From contig CAMDKI010000001.1 of NCBI GenBank assembly GCA_945901065.1, forward strand, positions 186,001-250,000: a stretch of 64,000 bases of DNA, written 5' to 3'. The position numbers were made by a program, and so were the translations under genes. The notes below the pieces were generated by a model, which worked only from the letters and a program-made list of their open reading frames with translations, made no database searches and was not told the origin of the DNA. This stretch comes from Chitinophaga pinensis. GTDB taxonomy: Bacteria > Bacteroidota > Bacteroidia > Chitinophagales > CAIOSU01. Below are positions 9,394 to 18,401 of the stretch, in pieces (positions within the stretch are counted from its first letter, which is position 1; every line of letters starts with the position of its first letter).

Positions 9394-10887
9394 TTAGCGC
9401 AATTGCCTGCGCTTTCTCCACTTGTTTCCTGCATCTCCATTATCCAATATTGCAGTGGCATTACCGTTGCTCTTCTGCTCTTCTAGTATTTTTACGCCCA
9501 GCAAGGCTGCAATTAATGCTTCGGTATCATTGCTTTCGTTCAGCATTGCGGGTTTAAAGTAGCGTGCTATAAAGTGCGTATCAAAGTTCCCGCTCCTAAA
9601 CGCTTCGTGCTGCATTGCCCATTTGCCGAAGGCCAATGTGTTTTTAATGCCCACAATATCATACTCATCAATGGCACGCACCATGCGTTGCAGAGCCTCC
9701 TCGCGATTTTTGCCGTGGGTAGCCAATTTAGCAATCATAGGGTCATAATAGATAGGTATGTCCATGCCTTGCTGGAAACCATCATCAACCCTTACGCCAG
9801 GGCCAGTTGGGCGGCGGTAGCTCTTTAGTTTGCCAATATCGGGCAAAAAGTTGTTGGCTGGGTCTTCGGCATATACGCGCAGCTCAACGGCATGGCCAAT
9901 AATTTGCAGGTCGTCTTGTGTAAAAGAAAGCTTTTCGCCACGGGCAACTTTTATCTGCTCTTTTACCAAATCAACACCCGTGATAAGCTCCGTAACCGGG
10001 TGCTCTACTTGCAGGCGGGTATTCATTTCAAGAAAATAGTAGTTCAGCTGCTCGTCAACCAAAAACTCTACCGTGCCGGCACCGCTGTAGTTGCATGCTT
10101 TGGCTACCATTACGGCACTTTGGCCCATTTTTTCGCGAACCTCGGGCGTGAGCACACTCGAAGGAGCTTCTTCAATCACCTTTTGGTGGCGGCGCTGTAT
10201 GCTGCACTCACGCTCAAATAGGTGCACCACATTGCCGTGGTTGTCGGCCAATACTTGTATCTCAATGTGGCGCGGCGAACCCACGAATTTTTCAATAAAC
10301 ACTGCACCATCGCCGAACGAGGCCACGGCTTCGCTCACGGCACGCTGCATCTGCTCTTCAAACTCTTCCGCGTTTTCCACTATCCGCATGCCTTTGCCAC
10401 CACCGCCTGCTGCGGCCTTTATCAGCACCGGGAAACCGATACTCTTTGCCAATTCTTTGGCTACACGAATATCGTCAATGGCTCCTTCGCTGCCGGGCAC
10501 CATAGGTATGCCAAAATCTTTCACGGCCTCTTTAGCCGATAGCTTGTTGCCCATCAGTTGGATGGAGTAGGGGCTTGGGCCAATAAATGTAATGCCCGCG
10601 GCGGCTACCTTCTCCGAAAACGAAGCATTCTCTGATAAGAAACCATACCCTGGGTGAATGCCATCCACACCCAGTTTCAAGGCTTCGGCAATAATCTTGT
10701 CGGCCAATAGATAACTTTGGTTGCTGGGCGGCGGGCCTAGCAATATAGCCTCATCGGCATAGCGCACATGTGGGGCGTTGCGGTCGGCCTCGCTATACAC
10801 GGCCACGGTTTTAATGCCCATCTCTTTGGCGCTGCGCATCACGCGCAATGCTATCTCTCCACGGTTGGCTACAAGGATTTTTTTCAT
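9394..10887 (-). CDS. accC: Biotin carboxylase subunit of acetyl-/propionyl-CoA carboxylase
   Basis: This enzyme carboxylates biotin on its carrier protein using ATP and bicarbonate, feeding malonyl-CoA or methylmalonyl-CoA synthesis. The 497-residue length fits. The N-terminus KKILVANRGEIALRVMRSA is diagnostic, the glycine-rich ATP-grasp loop GGGGKGMRIV is at about 162, and MNTRLQVEHPVTE contains catalytic residues at about 290. The C-terminal biotin-carboxylase domain ends with a polar tail of about 30 residues. No biotin carrier or carboxyltransferase gene lies in the window, so whether it serves acetyl-CoA or propionyl-CoA carboxylase cannot be decided. ATG at 10887. Confidence 0.95.
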   Translation of the reverse strand: MKKILVANRGEIALRVMRSAKEMGIKTVAVYSEADRNAPHVRYADEAILLGPPPSNQSYLLADKIIAEALKLGVDGIHPGYGFLSENASFSEKVAAAGITFIGPSPYSIQLMGNKLSAKEAVKDFGIPMVPGSEGAIDDIRVAKELAKSIGFPVLIKAAAGGGGKGMRIVENAEEFEEQMQRAVSEAVASFGDGAVFIEKFVGSPRHIEIQVLADNHGNVVHLFERECSIQRRHQKVIEEAPSSVLTPEVREKMGQSAVMVAKACNYSGAGTVEFLVDEQLNYYFLEMNTRLQVEHPVTELITGVDLVKEQIKVARGEKLSFTQDDLQIIGHAVELRVYAEDPANNFLPDIGKLKSYRRPTGPGVRVDDGFQQGMDIPIYYDPMIAKLATHGKNREEALQRMVRAIDEYDIVGIKNTLAFGKWAMQHEAFRSGNFDTHFIARYFKPAMLNESNDTEALIAALLGVKILEEQKSNGNATAILDNGDAGNKWRKRRQLR

Positions 10888-10995
10888 GCTATGTTATTGG
10901 TACTTGTGTGCGGTAAAGTTATGAAAGATGACGGGAATGGGTGTTAAAGTACGAATGAAAGTTTTGGTCCATTCAAACCCATCACTCGGCCCATA

Positions 10996-11090
10996 CCCCC
11001 TCCCTGCCTCCCCCTGAAAAATAGGGAAGAGCTACCGTAATTATGCAAAAAGCAAATCGTACCTCGTACCTCGTAAATCATCAATCATTC
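10996..11090. repeat. Intergenic dispersed-repeat remnants
   Basis: The gap between accC and the endonuclease-like gene holds two repeat types seen elsewhere in this window. At 10996-11015 is a CCCCCTCCCTGCCTCCCCCT element resembling the pair near 39010-39129. At 11053-11090 is a short-word repeat (GTACCTC repeated, then ATCATCAATCATTC). The second runs to the stop codon of the gene at 11085. Confidence 0.5.
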
Positions 11091-12053
11091 ACCGCTCTCT
11101 TCCTGTTTCTGGAAAATTATTGTAGGCTCGGGTAGGATCACTCGCATGAGTATGGCGTTGTGGTCGCTCAGGCTGCAATATTCGGCGCACCAGCGCTCGC
11201 TGTACAAGCGCACGTAGCGCTCCATCATTAGCGGCGTAATGCCATTGGGGCGGTACAAAATAAAATCGATAAGGTGGCTATTACCGCGGTCTTTTAAGTC
11301 ATTGGTTTTGCCATCGGCCGAGTACTTCACGGGGCCATGTATGGTATCATCAACGGCATCCAATACCTTTAAAAGCATGGGGTAACGCAAGGTGTCGTTT
11401 TGACGGGTGTTATAATCGCCAGCCAAAAACTGCGGCACCCCCGGTTTTTGGTTGGTAAGCACAATAGATGCCAAATCGATGTATTGCGATAGTTTGGTGT
11501 TCCAGCTACCACCTGCTTGCAAATGGGTGCCCATAACCTGAAATTTTTGCCCGTTGGGCAAGGTAGCTTCTACCAGCAGGCCGCCTTTGTGGGCCCAGCG
11601 GTCAATGCCCTCACGCTTTTGAAAGCGCACACGGTCTACCTTCTCCAACGGATATTTGCTATAAATAACAATGCCGCTGTTGGTTACGAATGGTGCAAAT
11701 GGCTTGTTTGCGGGCCCTATGTGGTAAGGATAGACTTTGCGCATTTTGCGACGGATAATGCGGCGGCTGCGCACATCAAACAACTCTTGGAAAACGATAA
11801 CGTCCAAGTCATCTTTAATCAAATGTTCGGGTAGCAGGCGCGCACGTTTAATCGGCCCTTGGCGCACCGGCAACAGCAGGCGAGGTAGCATTTTAATGTT
11901 GTAAGAGAGGATGCGGATTTCGCCAGGTGCACGCACTGCTAGCGCTGGTATATCTTGCGAAACTATTTCAAGGGTTTGCGCCTGGTGCGTGAGCGAAAGT
12001 AGCAAAAGCATCGAAAAAATGAGCAAGCTGCGGGGAGTGTTTTTCATAGCCAT
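11085..12053 (-). CDS. Secreted endonuclease/exonuclease/phosphatase-family protein (sphingomyelinase C-like)
   Basis: A signal peptide of about 26 residues (hydrophobic core LLIFSMLLLLSLTHQAQ) sends it out of the cytoplasm. The rest is an EEP/DNase-I-like fold with the family's metal and catalytic motifs in order: SYNIKML (Asn), VFQELFD (Glu), GTHLQAGG, AGDYNTRQND (Asp/Asn) and SDHNAIL (Asp-His). The spacing most resembles neutral sphingomyelinase/phospholipase C-like members of the superfamily, but the substrate could equally be a nucleic acid or inositol phosphate. Length is 322 residues, ATG at 12053. It is divergent from the TonB receptor across a 276-bp gap. Confidence 0.85.
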   Translation of the reverse strand: MAMKNTPRSLLIFSMLLLLSLTHQAQTLEIVSQDIPALAVRAPGEIRILSYNIKMLPRLLLPVRQGPIKRARLLPEHLIKDDLDVIVFQELFDVRSRRIIRRKMRKVYPYHIGPANKPFAPFVTNSGIVIYSKYPLEKVDRVRFQKREGIDRWAHKGGLLVEATLPNGQKFQVMGTHLQAGGSWNTKLSQYIDLASIVLTNQKPGVPQFLAGDYNTRQNDTLRYPMLLKVLDAVDDTIHGPVKYSADGKTNDLKDRGNSHLIDFILYRPNGITPLMMERYVRLYSERWCAEYCSLSDHNAILMRVILPEPTIIFQKQEESGE

Positions 12054-12329
12054 CTAATATACACGGAGATTGTAAGACGGTGAAAAAATGAAGGGTAAAA
12101 GTTCATTTTTGTTCTGTTCTCTTCTGCGATTGGTGGATAACCAAGGTTAACATACGGGCACTTGGCATTAAGTAATTTCACCTTTGTAGCCTGAAAGCAT
12201 TGCAAGGCCTATTTTATATCGCTTTTGTGCTTTTGGGTGCAGTGTTAAACGTTCATTAATTTATCCACCTATTGTGCTTACTAACGGGTAATTGTTAAAT
12301 TTGCCCCCGTTTTCATCTGAACACCAAGT

Positions 12330-15104
12330 ATGTTTCAATCAAGGTTATTTTATACCGCTGTGTTGCTTATCACCTCGCTGGCGGTCTTTGCTCAAACGGG
12401 CACTATTAAGGGTTATATTTCCGATTCGGCCAGCAACCAATCAATGGTTAACGTAGTGGTGTTTCTGGAAAAAACAGAGATTAGCACTATTAGTAACATT
12501 GATGGCTCTTTTGAATTAACCAACGTGCCAGTAGGCAGATACGTAGTAGTTGCCCAAACCGATTTGTATAACGATTTGGCAATCAGCATTGAGGTTAAAT
12601 CTGGCGACAACGATTTGGGTACCCTTAAGCTTATCAATCGCGAAGGGGGCACCGATCTACTTTCGGCCGAAGACATCATTCCTACGGTGAGTTTGAGCGA
12701 AAACGACTTGCGCGGCGATGGCGCCCAAAACGTATCTGGTTTGCTTACTGCCTCTCGCGATGTGTATATCAACGCCGCAGCTTTTGTATTTGGCAGCTAT
12801 CGCTATCGCATACGTGGCTATGATGGCGAAAATACTGACGTTTTTTTGGATAACTTACCCATGAACGACCTTGAAGATGGCCGTGCATACTGGAACCAGT
12901 GGGGGGGCTTAAACGATGTGTTTCGCAGCCGCGAAAACGAAATTGGGCTAAACCCAGTTGATTTTACGTTTGGCGGTGTCGGTGGCTCATCGGGTATACA
13001 AACAGGTGCCGCATCGCAGCGCAAGCAATACCGTATTTCGTATGCGGCAAGCAATCGTACTTACACCAACCGCTTAATGGCTACCTACTCTACAGGCTTA
13101 CTACCAAAGGGCTGGGCGGTTTCGCTTTCTGCATCACGCCGCTGGGCCAAAGAAGGCTATGTAGATGGCACTAGCTATGATGCGTGGTCATACTTTGCGG
13201 CTGTTGAGAAGGTAATTAACAACCACAGTATTAACCTTACCATTTTTGGTGCCCCAACCAAGCGCGGCAAAACATCACCTACTTTTCAAGAAGCGTACAA
13301 CATTACCGGTAGCAATTTTTACAACCCAAACTGGGGCTACCAAGATGGGGTAAAACGCAATAGCGATATTGTGCACAGCCATTTGCCAACCATTATATTG
13401 AGTCATGTTTGGAAAATTAACGAGAAAAGTAAGTTGTCTACTTCTTTCGGATATCAATTTGGTCAAAATGGTAGTACCACCCTCAACTGGTATAACGCTC
13501 CCGACCCCCGCCCCGATTACTATCGCAACTTGCCTAGCTACATAACCGACTCGACGCTGCAAGATCAGGCGCTACAGAACTATACCGAGAACCCAGAATT
13601 GCTTCAGTTGGACTGGAATAGATTCTACAGTGTAAATGCCAATAGTACTGAAACCATTCAAGATTATAACGGCACTGGTCGTGATACTACCGTAAACCTT
13701 TCACGCTATATCATAGAAGACCGCCGTTACGACAAAAAACGCGTGAGTGCAAACATATTGTTTGAGCACAAATTTAGCGATCGTTTTATTTTGCAATCGG
13801 GTGCTAGTTATGTTTGGCAACGCACTTACAACTTTAAAGTTATTGACGATTTGTTAGGCGGCGATGTGTTTTTGGATGTCAATCAATTTGCCGAGCGGGA
13901 TTTTGTAAACGACCCGAATGCCGTTCAAAACGACCTAGAAAACCCCAACCGCCTGCTAAAAGTAGGAGACCGCTACGGTTATGATTATAACATTACGGTA
14001 AGTAAAACTAACGCCTGGGTGCAGGGTATTGCCAATCTGAGCAATTGGGAGTTGTTTGGTGCAGCAAATATTTCGCATAGCCAATTTTACCGAACTGGTA
14101 ACTACCGTAGTGGCTTGTTCCCGGATGACTCAAAAGGTGATGGCGAAAAGATAAGTTTTGTGAATTATGGCGTTAAGGGCGGTGCTACCTACAAAATTAA
14201 TGGTCGTAATTATTTGATTGCAAACGGAAGCTACATGACCAGGGCACCGTATGCCAAAAATGCCTACATACAACCCCGCACTCGTAATCAAATAGTTGAC
14301 AACCTACAAAATGAGCAGATTTATTCTTTTGAAGGTGGATATTTGCTAAAAGCACCTAAACTTAAGGCTCGAGCCATATTTTACTACACCCAGTTTCTTA
14401 ACGGCACCGATACGTATAGTTTCTATTACGATTTGGAACGCAACTTCGTAAACGTAGCATTAACTAATATTGACAGGCGTCACTTGGGTGGTGAGTTTGC
14501 CATTGAGGCACAAATTTTTACTGGGTTCAAAATTTCTGCCGTTTCGGCCATTGGGCAAAACATTTATACAAGTCGCCAAAGTGCTACTATAACGCTTGAC
14601 AACAGTGCCGAAATTTTGGCTCGCGACCTTACTATCTATTCAAAGAACTTTTTTGTGGCCAATGGGCCGCAGTTTGCCAATAGTTTAGGGTTTCACTACA
14701 ATTCATCCAAATTTTTCGCAAACCTTTATGTGAACTACTTCGACCGCATATTTATTGATTACAACAGGGTGCGTAGAACCGAAGAGGCGGTAGATTTGGT
14801 TGAACCGGGCTCTCAGTTGTGGAACGATATACTGCAGCAACAGGAGATGGACGGACAGTTTACCGTTGACATTTTTGGTGGTACTTCGTTCAAGGTAAAC
14901 GATTGGATTAAAAAATTGGAGCGCAGCACTTATTTGTACCTTACAGTGGGTGTTAACAATATTTTGAATAACCGGAAGTTTATAACAGGTGGCTTTGAAC
15001 AGACCCGCTTAGACTACTCAGGCAACAACGTAAACAAGTTTCCGCCCAATTATTTTTATGCATATGGTGTCAACTTTTTTATCAGCGCAAGCTTAAAGTT
15101 TTAA
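12330..15104 (+). CDS. TonB-dependent receptor with carboxypeptidase-regulatory-like domain
   Basis: This is a 924-residue outer membrane active transporter powered by TonB-ExbBD. A signal peptide ending in FAQTG is followed by a CarboxypepD_reg-like beta-sandwich (about 22-105, GTIKGYISDSASNQSMVNV), a plug domain (about 115-230, with RIRGYDGENTDVFLDNLPMND) and a long beta-barrel ending in an aromatic strand (FISASLKF), as expected for BAM insertion. It is followed 66 bp later by a DUF5689 lipoprotein, a pairing I recall from Bacteroidota genomes, so the two are probably one transport unit. The substrate cannot be read from the sequence. Confidence 0.93.
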   Translation: MFQSRLFYTAVLLITSLAVFAQTGTIKGYISDSASNQSMVNVVVFLEKTEISTISNIDGSFELTNVPVGRYVVVAQTDLYNDLAISIEVKSGDNDLGTLKLINREGGTDLLSAEDIIPTVSLSENDLRGDGAQNVSGLLTASRDVYINAAAFVFGSYRYRIRGYDGENTDVFLDNLPMNDLEDGRAYWNQWGGLNDVFRSRENEIGLNPVDFTFGGVGGSSGIQTGAASQRKQYRISYAASNRTYTNRLMATYSTGLLPKGWAVSLSASRRWAKEGYVDGTSYDAWSYFAAVEKVINNHSINLTIFGAPTKRGKTSPTFQEAYNITGSNFYNPNWGYQDGVKRNSDIVHSHLPTIILSHVWKINEKSKLSTSFGYQFGQNGSTTLNWYNAPDPRPDYYRNLPSYITDSTLQDQALQNYTENPELLQLDWNRFYSVNANSTETIQDYNGTGRDTTVNLSRYIIEDRRYDKKRVSANILFEHKFSDRFILQSGASYVWQRTYNFKVIDDLLGGDVFLDVNQFAERDFVNDPNAVQNDLENPNRLLKVGDRYGYDYNITVSKTNAWVQGIANLSNWELFGAANISHSQFYRTGNYRSGLFPDDSKGDGEKISFVNYGVKGGATYKINGRNYLIANGSYMTRAPYAKNAYIQPRTRNQIVDNLQNEQIYSFEGGYLLKAPKLKARAIFYYTQFLNGTDTYSFYYDLERNFVNVALTNIDRRHLGGEFAIEAQIFTGFKISAVSAIGQNIYTSRQSATITLDNSAEILARDLTIYSKNFFVANGPQFANSLGFHYNSSKFFANLYVNYFDRIFIDYNRVRRTEEAVDLVEPGSQLWNDILQQQEMDGQFTVDIFGGTSFKVNDWIKKLERSTYLYLTVGVNNILNNRKFITGGFEQTRLDYSGNNVNKFPPNYFYAYGVNFFISASLKF

Positions 15105-15170
15105 CCAACGGATAAAACAGCATTACCATTACCAGTCTTAAATTTATTTTTACTCGATACTCCAAATACA

Positions 15171-16505
15171 ATGAACATACAAAAACGTTTCTTCGGTTTG
15201 CTAATGTTGGTGGCTATGTTTGCTACCAGTGGTTGTGTTAAAGACGATTTTGATACACCCGATAACAATGGTTGCCTTGATGAGGGACTTACGGCCAACA
15301 TTACCATTGCCGATCTTAAAAGCCGCTACATAAGCGGTAACCTTAAAATTACCGATACCTTAATCATACAAGGGGTAGTAATTTCTAGCGACCAAAACGG
15401 TAATTTCTACAAAGAGCTAGTTATACAAGATGCTACAGGCGGTATCTTATTGCTAGTTGACCAAACCAACATGTATACCGACTTTCCAGTTGGAAGGCAG
15501 GTGTATGTAAATGTATTGAACCTATACATGAGCAATTATGGCGGAGTGATTCAGGTAGGAGCCTCTATCAACCCAGATGATAATAGCTTGGAGCGTATAC
15601 CGCAATCGTTGTTAACGGATATTATTAAAAAAGGGGCCTGCAACCAAAATGTTACCCCACTAGAAATTACTGCTAGCCAGCTCGACCCGGTTATACACCA
15701 AAGTACTTTGATTAAATTGGTGAGCGTGAAAATGGCCGATAACGATGCTGGTGTTAGCTGGGCTACTGTTGGTGGCAGCTCTGCCCGCAACCGCACTATA
15801 GCCGATTGTAACAATGGCGCCCTTATTGCCCGCACCAGCGATTTTGCCAAATTTGCAGGCTCGCTTACACCAACCGAGCGTTTCAATATTACGGGCGTTT
15901 ACAGCGTGTTTAATAGCGATAAGCAATTCAAGTTCCGCAGCCTCGATGATATAGAGGTTACCCCTAGTGCTACTTGCCCATGTATCGAAATTATTGGCCC
16001 AGTAAACGGTACTACCCGTTTTCATATTGACGACATCAGGATATTTGATTCATCACAAGATTTATTGCTTGAAGGTTTTACCAGTACTTCTGGCACCATA
16101 AACCTTGCAGGCTGGAAAAACATTACCCAAATTGGTAACCTACCTTGGGTAAGCAACAGTGGTGGCGGACAAGTATACGCCAAGATTTCAGTTTACAACA
16201 CAGGTCAGCCAGAGGTTACTACTTGGCTTATTACGCCGCCAATTACAGTATCTGGAAATAGCGAAACGCTTACTTTTACTACCCAAGATGCTTATGACGA
16301 CGGTGCCGCTTTGGAAGTGTTGGTTTCTACTGACTATGATGGTGGCAACAACCCTGAGAACTTTACCTGGACTAAACTTTGCCCTACCATAGCTGGTGGC
16401 GATGCCAATGGCTTTGGCGCTAGTTTTGTGCCTTCTGGCAATGTCGATATTTCTGGCTATACGGGTACCACGTATATTGCTTGGCGCTACAAAGGCCAAG
16501 ATTAA
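15171..16505 (+). CDS. DUF5689 lipoprotein with incomplete choice-of-anchor-J domain
   Basis: This 444-residue lipoprotein has lipobox TSGC followed by VKDDFD, an acidic signature compatible with surface export in Bacteroidota. Residues about 35-260 are a DUF5689 OB-like region (TITDTLIIQGVVISSD-type start, then repeated strands). Residues about 285-444 resemble a choice-of-anchor J jelly-roll (LLLEGFTS...GWKNI... SWITPPI-like strands). It ends abruptly at TYIAWRYKGQD, where the family normally continues with a short linker and a final TTxFxIDDIxI strand. A very similar strand (TTRFHIDDIRIF) occurs before the domain instead. It is probably the surface partner of the adjacent TonB receptor. 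Confidence 0.8.
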   Translation: MNIQKRFFGLLMLVAMFATSGCVKDDFDTPDNNGCLDEGLTANITIADLKSRYISGNLKITDTLIIQGVVISSDQNGNFYKELVIQDATGGILLLVDQTNMYTDFPVGRQVYVNVLNLYMSNYGGVIQVGASINPDDNSLERIPQSLLTDIIKKGACNQNVTPLEITASQLDPVIHQSTLIKLVSVKMADNDAGVSWATVGGSSARNRTIADCNNGALIARTSDFAKFAGSLTPTERFNITGVYSVFNSDKQFKFRSLDDIEVTPSATCPCIEIIGPVNGTTRFHIDDIRIFDSSQDLLLEGFTSTSGTINLAGWKNITQIGNLPWVSNSGGGQVYAKISVYNTGQPEVTTWLITPPITVSGNSETLTFTTQDAYDDGAALEVLVSTDYDGGNNPENFTWTKLCPTIAGGDANGFGASFVPSGNVDISGYTGTTYIAWRYKGQD

Positions 16506-16549
16506 ATTGCCTTCAGTTTATTAATGATTACCCGCTATTCTTTTATAAA

Positions 16550-16588
16550 GAACGCCCCAATGATAACTCGTTGGGGCGTTCGATTTTT
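16550..16588. terminator. Bidirectional hairpin terminator between convergent genes
   Basis: A perfect 11-bp stem (GAACGCCCCAA at 16550-16560 with TTGGGGCGTTC at 16571-16581) and 10-nt loop are followed on the plus strand by GATTTTTG. It lies between the convergent DUF5689 and DUF2027/Smr genes and could serve both, although the T-tract is better on the plus strand. Confidence 0.8.
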
Positions 16589-16606
16589 GTAAAATGCTCT
16601 AAAGAT

Positions 16607-17395
16607 TTAGAAGAACACCTCCGTAGCACCAAAGCCATACTGTGGCGCATAGCAGGGGCCATACGAGCGCACATGTGGGTGCTTTTGCAATAACGCGTAA
16701 AGCTCCTTTTTAAGCTTGCCAGTGCCTACTCCGTGTATGAATACCATGTAGTGTAGTCCGTTGGCTATCGCTAAGTCTAGCTGCTTATTAAAAGTATTTA
16801 ACTGCACATGAAACTTCTCGCCCGACGACAAGCTGCCATCGTCTTTCATAATGGCCTCAAAATGCAAGTCTACTTCAAAGCGCGTGGTGCTGATGCTGGT
16901 TTTTTCGCTCGATGGGGTATTTTCAAGCATGTACATGCGCAATAATTCGGTGTCAATTGCCAGCGGCTTTTTAGCAACTGGAGGTGCCGGCTTGCTGGTT
17001 TTGGGCAGCCAAAGCTCGTATTGATAGGCCGGCGCATCAAAGTAATCATGGTGCTTAAGTTGCAGTAGGTTTTTAGGTTTGGGCCGTATGCTCTTTTCAA
17101 AATGCTCCGTTTTGCCTTGCCATAAAACGTGGCAACGCAGGTTTATCACGGGCTGGTCGGCAAGCTTCATGAAATCCAGATCGGTTATTACAATGCAGTC
17201 GCCAGCCGATACATTTCCTTCAAATCCTTCGGCCCATTGTTTGTTCAGTTCTAGGTCAAAATCATAGTATACCGTTTCGGCCAATTGGTTCAAGAGGTAT
17301 AGGGTATACATATGCAGCGTGCCCGCTACGTCATATCGGGGTACAAAGGCTAAATAGAAGCCTTGCGGTGCGGAGTTTGGGTTAGGATTAGCCAT
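16607..17395 (-). CDS. DUF2027 domain protein with C-terminal Smr domain
   Basis: The 262-residue protein has a beta-rich N-terminal part (about 10-120, FYLAFVPRYDVAGTLHMYTLYLLN and following) that fits DUF2027. A Pro/Lys linker follows, and then a C-terminal Smr (MutS2-type) domain from about 175. The Smr motifs VDLHFEAI, LNTFNKQLDLAIANG and HGVGTGKLKKEL are clear; they correspond to the nicking-endonuclease or RNA-binding fold of MutS2/Smr proteins. Known relatives in Bacteroidota carry longer N-termini before DUF2027. Its cellular role is not established. ATG at 17395. Confidence 0.88.
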   Translation of the reverse strand: MANPNPNSAPQGFYLAFVPRYDVAGTLHMYTLYLLNQLAETVYYDFDLELNKQWAEGFEGNVSAGDCIVITDLDFMKLADQPVINLRCHVLWQGKTEHFEKSIRPKPKNLLQLKHHDYFDAPAYQYELWLPKTSKPAPPVAKKPLAIDTELLRMYMLENTPSSEKTSISTTRFEVDLHFEAIMKDDGSLSSGEKFHVQLNTFNKQLDLAIANGLHYMVFIHGVGTGKLKKELYALLQKHPHVRSYGPCYAPQYGFGATEVFF

Positions 17396-17747
17396 TTTAG
17401 TGAAACCATAACAAGTGTTAGCACTGCTATGTTCAAGGCTGCAAAGGTAAGGCTTGTGAAGCAGGTTTTTTAACGTAGAAAAGCAGTTGCGTGGCGCATT
17501 GCTGTTTATGGCATCGGCCTAACCGCCAAAGGTTAATTCATTACAGAAGCTGGCGCTTTTAATCCCTATTAGGCCTAAATCAAATTTGCATAGCGCGCTG
17601 TAGCATTGGCATTTTTTTGACAAAACATGCTAAAGCACAACATAGGCTGGAGCATGAAGTATTGAGCCCAAGCTCGTACAATAGGCAGCATTTCAATCAA
17701 AAAAACTACTTTTAAGGTAAGTTTTGAAACTCAAAAAGGAGCATAAT
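17396..17747. other. Intergenic region with divergent control signals
   Basis: This 352-bp gap between divergent genes contains no convincing coding frame. On the minus strand TACCTTTG (complement of 17442-17449) matches the -7 element for the Smr gene, about 40 nt ahead of its ATG, but no good -33 TTG is present. On the plus strand a TTGACA (17617-17622) occurs without an equally good -10 partner. AAAGGAG at 17735-17741 precedes the next gene. Confidence 0.4.
17442..17449 (-). promoter_or_regulatory. Possible -7 promoter element of the DUF2027/Smr gene
   Basis: CAAAGGTA on the plus strand reads TACCTTTG on the minus strand, matching TAnnTTTG and followed by GC as commonly seen. The expected start of transcription lies about 40 nt before the ATG at 17395. 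A -33 TTG at the proper distance is not visible, so confidence is limited. Confidence 0.35.
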
Positions 17748-18401
17748 ATGAACATGGAAATATTCACGGAGCGCGACCTAGTGCACAGCCAGCCGCCCAT
17801 GGTGTTTACCAAGCCTTGGTTTGCAAGGGGCTGGGTGATTGGGGTGATTTGGGCCAGTCTGCTTACGGCTTTTGTAGCGTGCAGTTATTTTTTGTTGGGT
17901 GGTGTCACGCACATTTGGTTGGTTTTGGCTGGCTTGTTGTGGGCTTTCACGTTTATAAAGTACCTGAAAGGGGTTAGGTTTATCGAAGTTTCGGGCGAAG
18001 TGGTGCGCGTATTTGCCCGCGATACGGTTACACCCATCGGCGAAATTCCGTTTGAGCGCATGACGTTGGTGCAAGACATCAACGAAATCTATTTCATCCG
18101 CAAGGCAAAGTTTACGGGAGGTTTTTCGTTAAAGAAGGTGTATTGGAAGAATGACTGGGAGCATATTAACCTAGTTTTCAAAACCAATGCTTCGTATGTA
18201 ATGAACAACTACAACCAAATGAGCCACGGGGGCTTTGATTCACTGCCCACCATCTTGCCCTCTTCGCAGTCAAGGGGCAGGGGCTTTGGGGTGTTCGGTG
18301 CTGCAGTTTACGTTTATGAAATGCTTATTGGATTATTGTTGTGGTTGCCCTTTAATGCGTTAATCACGGAGCAAAAAACTACCCATAGGCCAAACAATTG
18401 A
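17748..18401 (+). CDS. Uncharacterised two-helix membrane protein
   Basis: The 217-residue product begins MNMEIFTERDLVHSQ. It has two adjacent transmembrane helices (about 28-78, GWVIGVIWASLLTAFVACSY and the next hydrophobic run), a soluble beta-rich region containing FIEVSGEVVRVFARD, and a third hydrophobic segment near the C-terminus. This resembles PH-like membrane proteins in outline, but I cannot assign a family. The start is ATG 17748 because AAAGGAG sits six bases upstream (17735-17741), an unusual Shine-Dalgarno sequence for this genome; a TTG at 17724 is less likely. It may therefore be highly translated. Confidence 0.65.
   Translation: MNMEIFTERDLVHSQPPMVFTKPWFARGWVIGVIWASLLTAFVACSYFLLGGVTHIWLVLAGLLWAFTFIKYLKGVRFIEVSGEVVRVFARDTVTPIGEIPFERMTLVQDINEIYFIRKAKFTGGFSLKKVYWKNDWEHINLVFKTNASYVMNNYNQMSHGGFDSLPTILPSSQSRGRGFGVFGAAVYVYEMLIGLLLWLPFNALITEQKTTHRPNN

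Noticed and set aside
9200..9421. 73-residue minus-strand frame overlapping the accC 3' end
   Set aside because: It starts from an alternative codon inside accC, has unnatural composition and lies opposite the better 54-residue plus-strand frame with a promoter.
12100..12329. Replication origin, because of two DnaA-box-like sites in the intergenic gap
   Set aside because: Only two near-match boxes, no dnaA, dnaN or gidA genes nearby and no AT-rich unwinding stretch of note.
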